A program made the position numbers and the translations under genes. Below are positions 4,720 through 5,441 of a DNA stretch of 5,441 bases, piece after piece. Below the pieces are notes generated by a model. The model was not told where the DNA came from. It worked only from the letters and a program-made list of their open reading frames with translations, and did not search any database. The stretch is from Pseudomonadota bacterium (GTDB lineage: Bacteria > Pseudomonadota > Alphaproteobacteria > Rhizobiales > Xanthobacteraceae): positions 1 to 5,441 of the forward strand of contig JAEZBA010000085.1 in assembly GCA_023430245.1 (NCBI GenBank), in the 5' to 3' direction. Position 1 is the first letter of the stretch, and every line of letters starts with the position of its first letter.

Positions 4720-5441
4720 GTGAAGTCTCGCGGGCCAGCCAGGGTCGGGCTGAAGGATCTTGCGCGCGAGGTCGGCGTGCACGTGTCCACCGTCTCGCGC
4801 GCGCTCAACCCGGACAGCGGCCATCCGGTCGCGCCGGAACTGATCGAGCAGATCAAGAAGGCCAGCAAACGGCTCGGATACCGGCAGAACCTCGCCGCCT
4901 ATTCGCTCAAGACCAGCCGCACGCGCACGATCGGCGTCGTGGTTCCGGATATCACCGACGCGGTGTTTCCGCCGATCATCCGCGGCATCGAGGATGGCCT
5001 GGCGCAATATGGCTACGTCGCCATTCTGGCGAATACCGACGGCAGCACGCGGCGCCAGGCCAAGGTTCTGGAGACCATGCGCGCGCGCGGCGTCGATGGG
5101 CTGATCATGGCGAGCGTCTTGCGCAGCGACAAGATGGTGTCGCGGCTCGCCGCCGACCTGCCGGTGGCGACAGTCAGCCGGCGCACCGACGATCCGCGCT
5201 TTTCATCGGTAGTGCATGACGAGGATGACGGCATCGGCCGTCTGGTCACTCACCTTGTGTCGCTCGGACATCGTGACATTGCCTGCATCGCGGGCCCGCA
5301 GACGGTGTCGACGGGCTTCAACCGCTACAACGCCTTTCTCCGCCATCGCAATCTTGCCGGCTTGCAGACGCGGCCGGCGCTGGTCGCCTTCGCCAGGGCG
5401 TTCAACGAAGCCGAAGGCGAGCGCTGCGCCGAAGAATTGCT
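4720..5441 (+). CDS. LacI-family transcriptional regulator (partial, 3' end cut by window)
   Basis: 240 residues are visible of the roughly 340 usual for the family; the gene runs off the window with no stop. The N-terminal helix-turn-helix is clear: VGLKDLAREVGV (9-20), then the recognition helix VSTVSRALN (22-30), then KRLGYRQN (50-57). The hinge helix LAAYSLKTSRT (58-68) keeps the leucine (L63) that in LacI and PurR wedges into a central CpG of the operator. The effector-binding core starts at TIGVVVPDI (70-78) and continues with RARGVDGLIM (121-130), VVHDEDDG (164-171) and LVSLGHRDIACIAGP (179-193). The start is GTG with AAGGA seven bases upstream. It acts in the cytoplasm, binding DNA as a dimer and responding to a small molecule, often a sugar but not always. 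It follows the LivK-type gene on the same strand across an 85-base gap, so it may be partly co-transcribed. Likely targets are the upstream control region (3176-3368) and its own promoter; this is inference. Confidence 0.93.
   Translation, partial: MKSRGPARVGLKDLAREVGVHVSTVSRALNPDSGHPVAPELIEQIKKASKRLGYRQNLAAYSLKTSRTRTIGVVVPDITDAVFPPIIRGIEDGLAQYGYVAILANTDGSTRRQAKVLETMRARGVDGLIMASVLRSDKMVSRLAADLPVATVSRRTDDPRFSSVVHDEDDGIGRLVTHLVSLGHRDIACIAGPQTVSTGFNRYNAFLRHRNLAGLQTRPALVAFARAFNEAEGERCAEEL

Overview
This window looks like a chromosomal piece of a GC-rich alphaproteobacterium, most likely of the order Hyphomicrobiales (Bradyrhizobium/Rhodopseudomonas-like or a relative). The grounds are strong G/C preference at third codon positions, two periplasmic substrate-binding proteins from families greatly expanded in that group, and the overall style of the proteins. 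This is inference; no marker gene such as an rRNA is present.

Layout: (1) 59-1102, minus strand, a secreted substrate-binding protein of the NMT1/THI5 (SsuA/TauA/ThiY) type, followed by a terminator-like hairpin at 24-47. (2) A 353-base gap, 1103-1455, that I read as non-coding, with a TATAAT -10 box just before the next gene. (3) 1456-1971, plus strand, a two-module VOC (glyoxalase/extradiol dioxygenase fold) metalloenzyme with its metal ligands in place. (4) 1994-3175, minus strand, a stand-alone catalytic domain of the cobalamin-independent methionine synthase (MetE) family with a complete zinc site; it converges on the VOC gene and a strong hairpin (1986-2009) sits between the two stops. 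(5) A 193-base divergent control region, 3176-3368. (6) 3369-4634, plus strand, a secreted LivK-type (branched-chain amino acid/aromatic-acid class) substrate-binding protein. (7) 4720 to the window end, plus strand, a LacI-family repressor, cut off after 240 residues.

The genes suggest sensing, uptake and processing of a small organic molecule. Two binding proteins of unrelated families deliver ligands to ABC importers whose permease and ATPase genes are not in this window. Two cytoplasmic enzymes, a zinc methyltransferase-type protein and a VOC enzyme, could act on imported compounds, and the LacI-type protein could regulate the cluster. The best regulatory clue is a 14-bp near-palindrome with a central CpG at 3291-3304, which resembles LacI/PurR-family operators. 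It overlaps the likely -35 box of the LivK-type gene, whose downstream neighbour is the LacI-type gene. The actual ligand cannot be read from the sequence.

I found no RNA genes, CRISPR arrays, insertion sequences or clear signs of recent transfer, and no convincing new defence or mobile system. The interest lies in the regulatory architecture and in the unassigned substrate of the MetE-like/LivK-like divergent pair.
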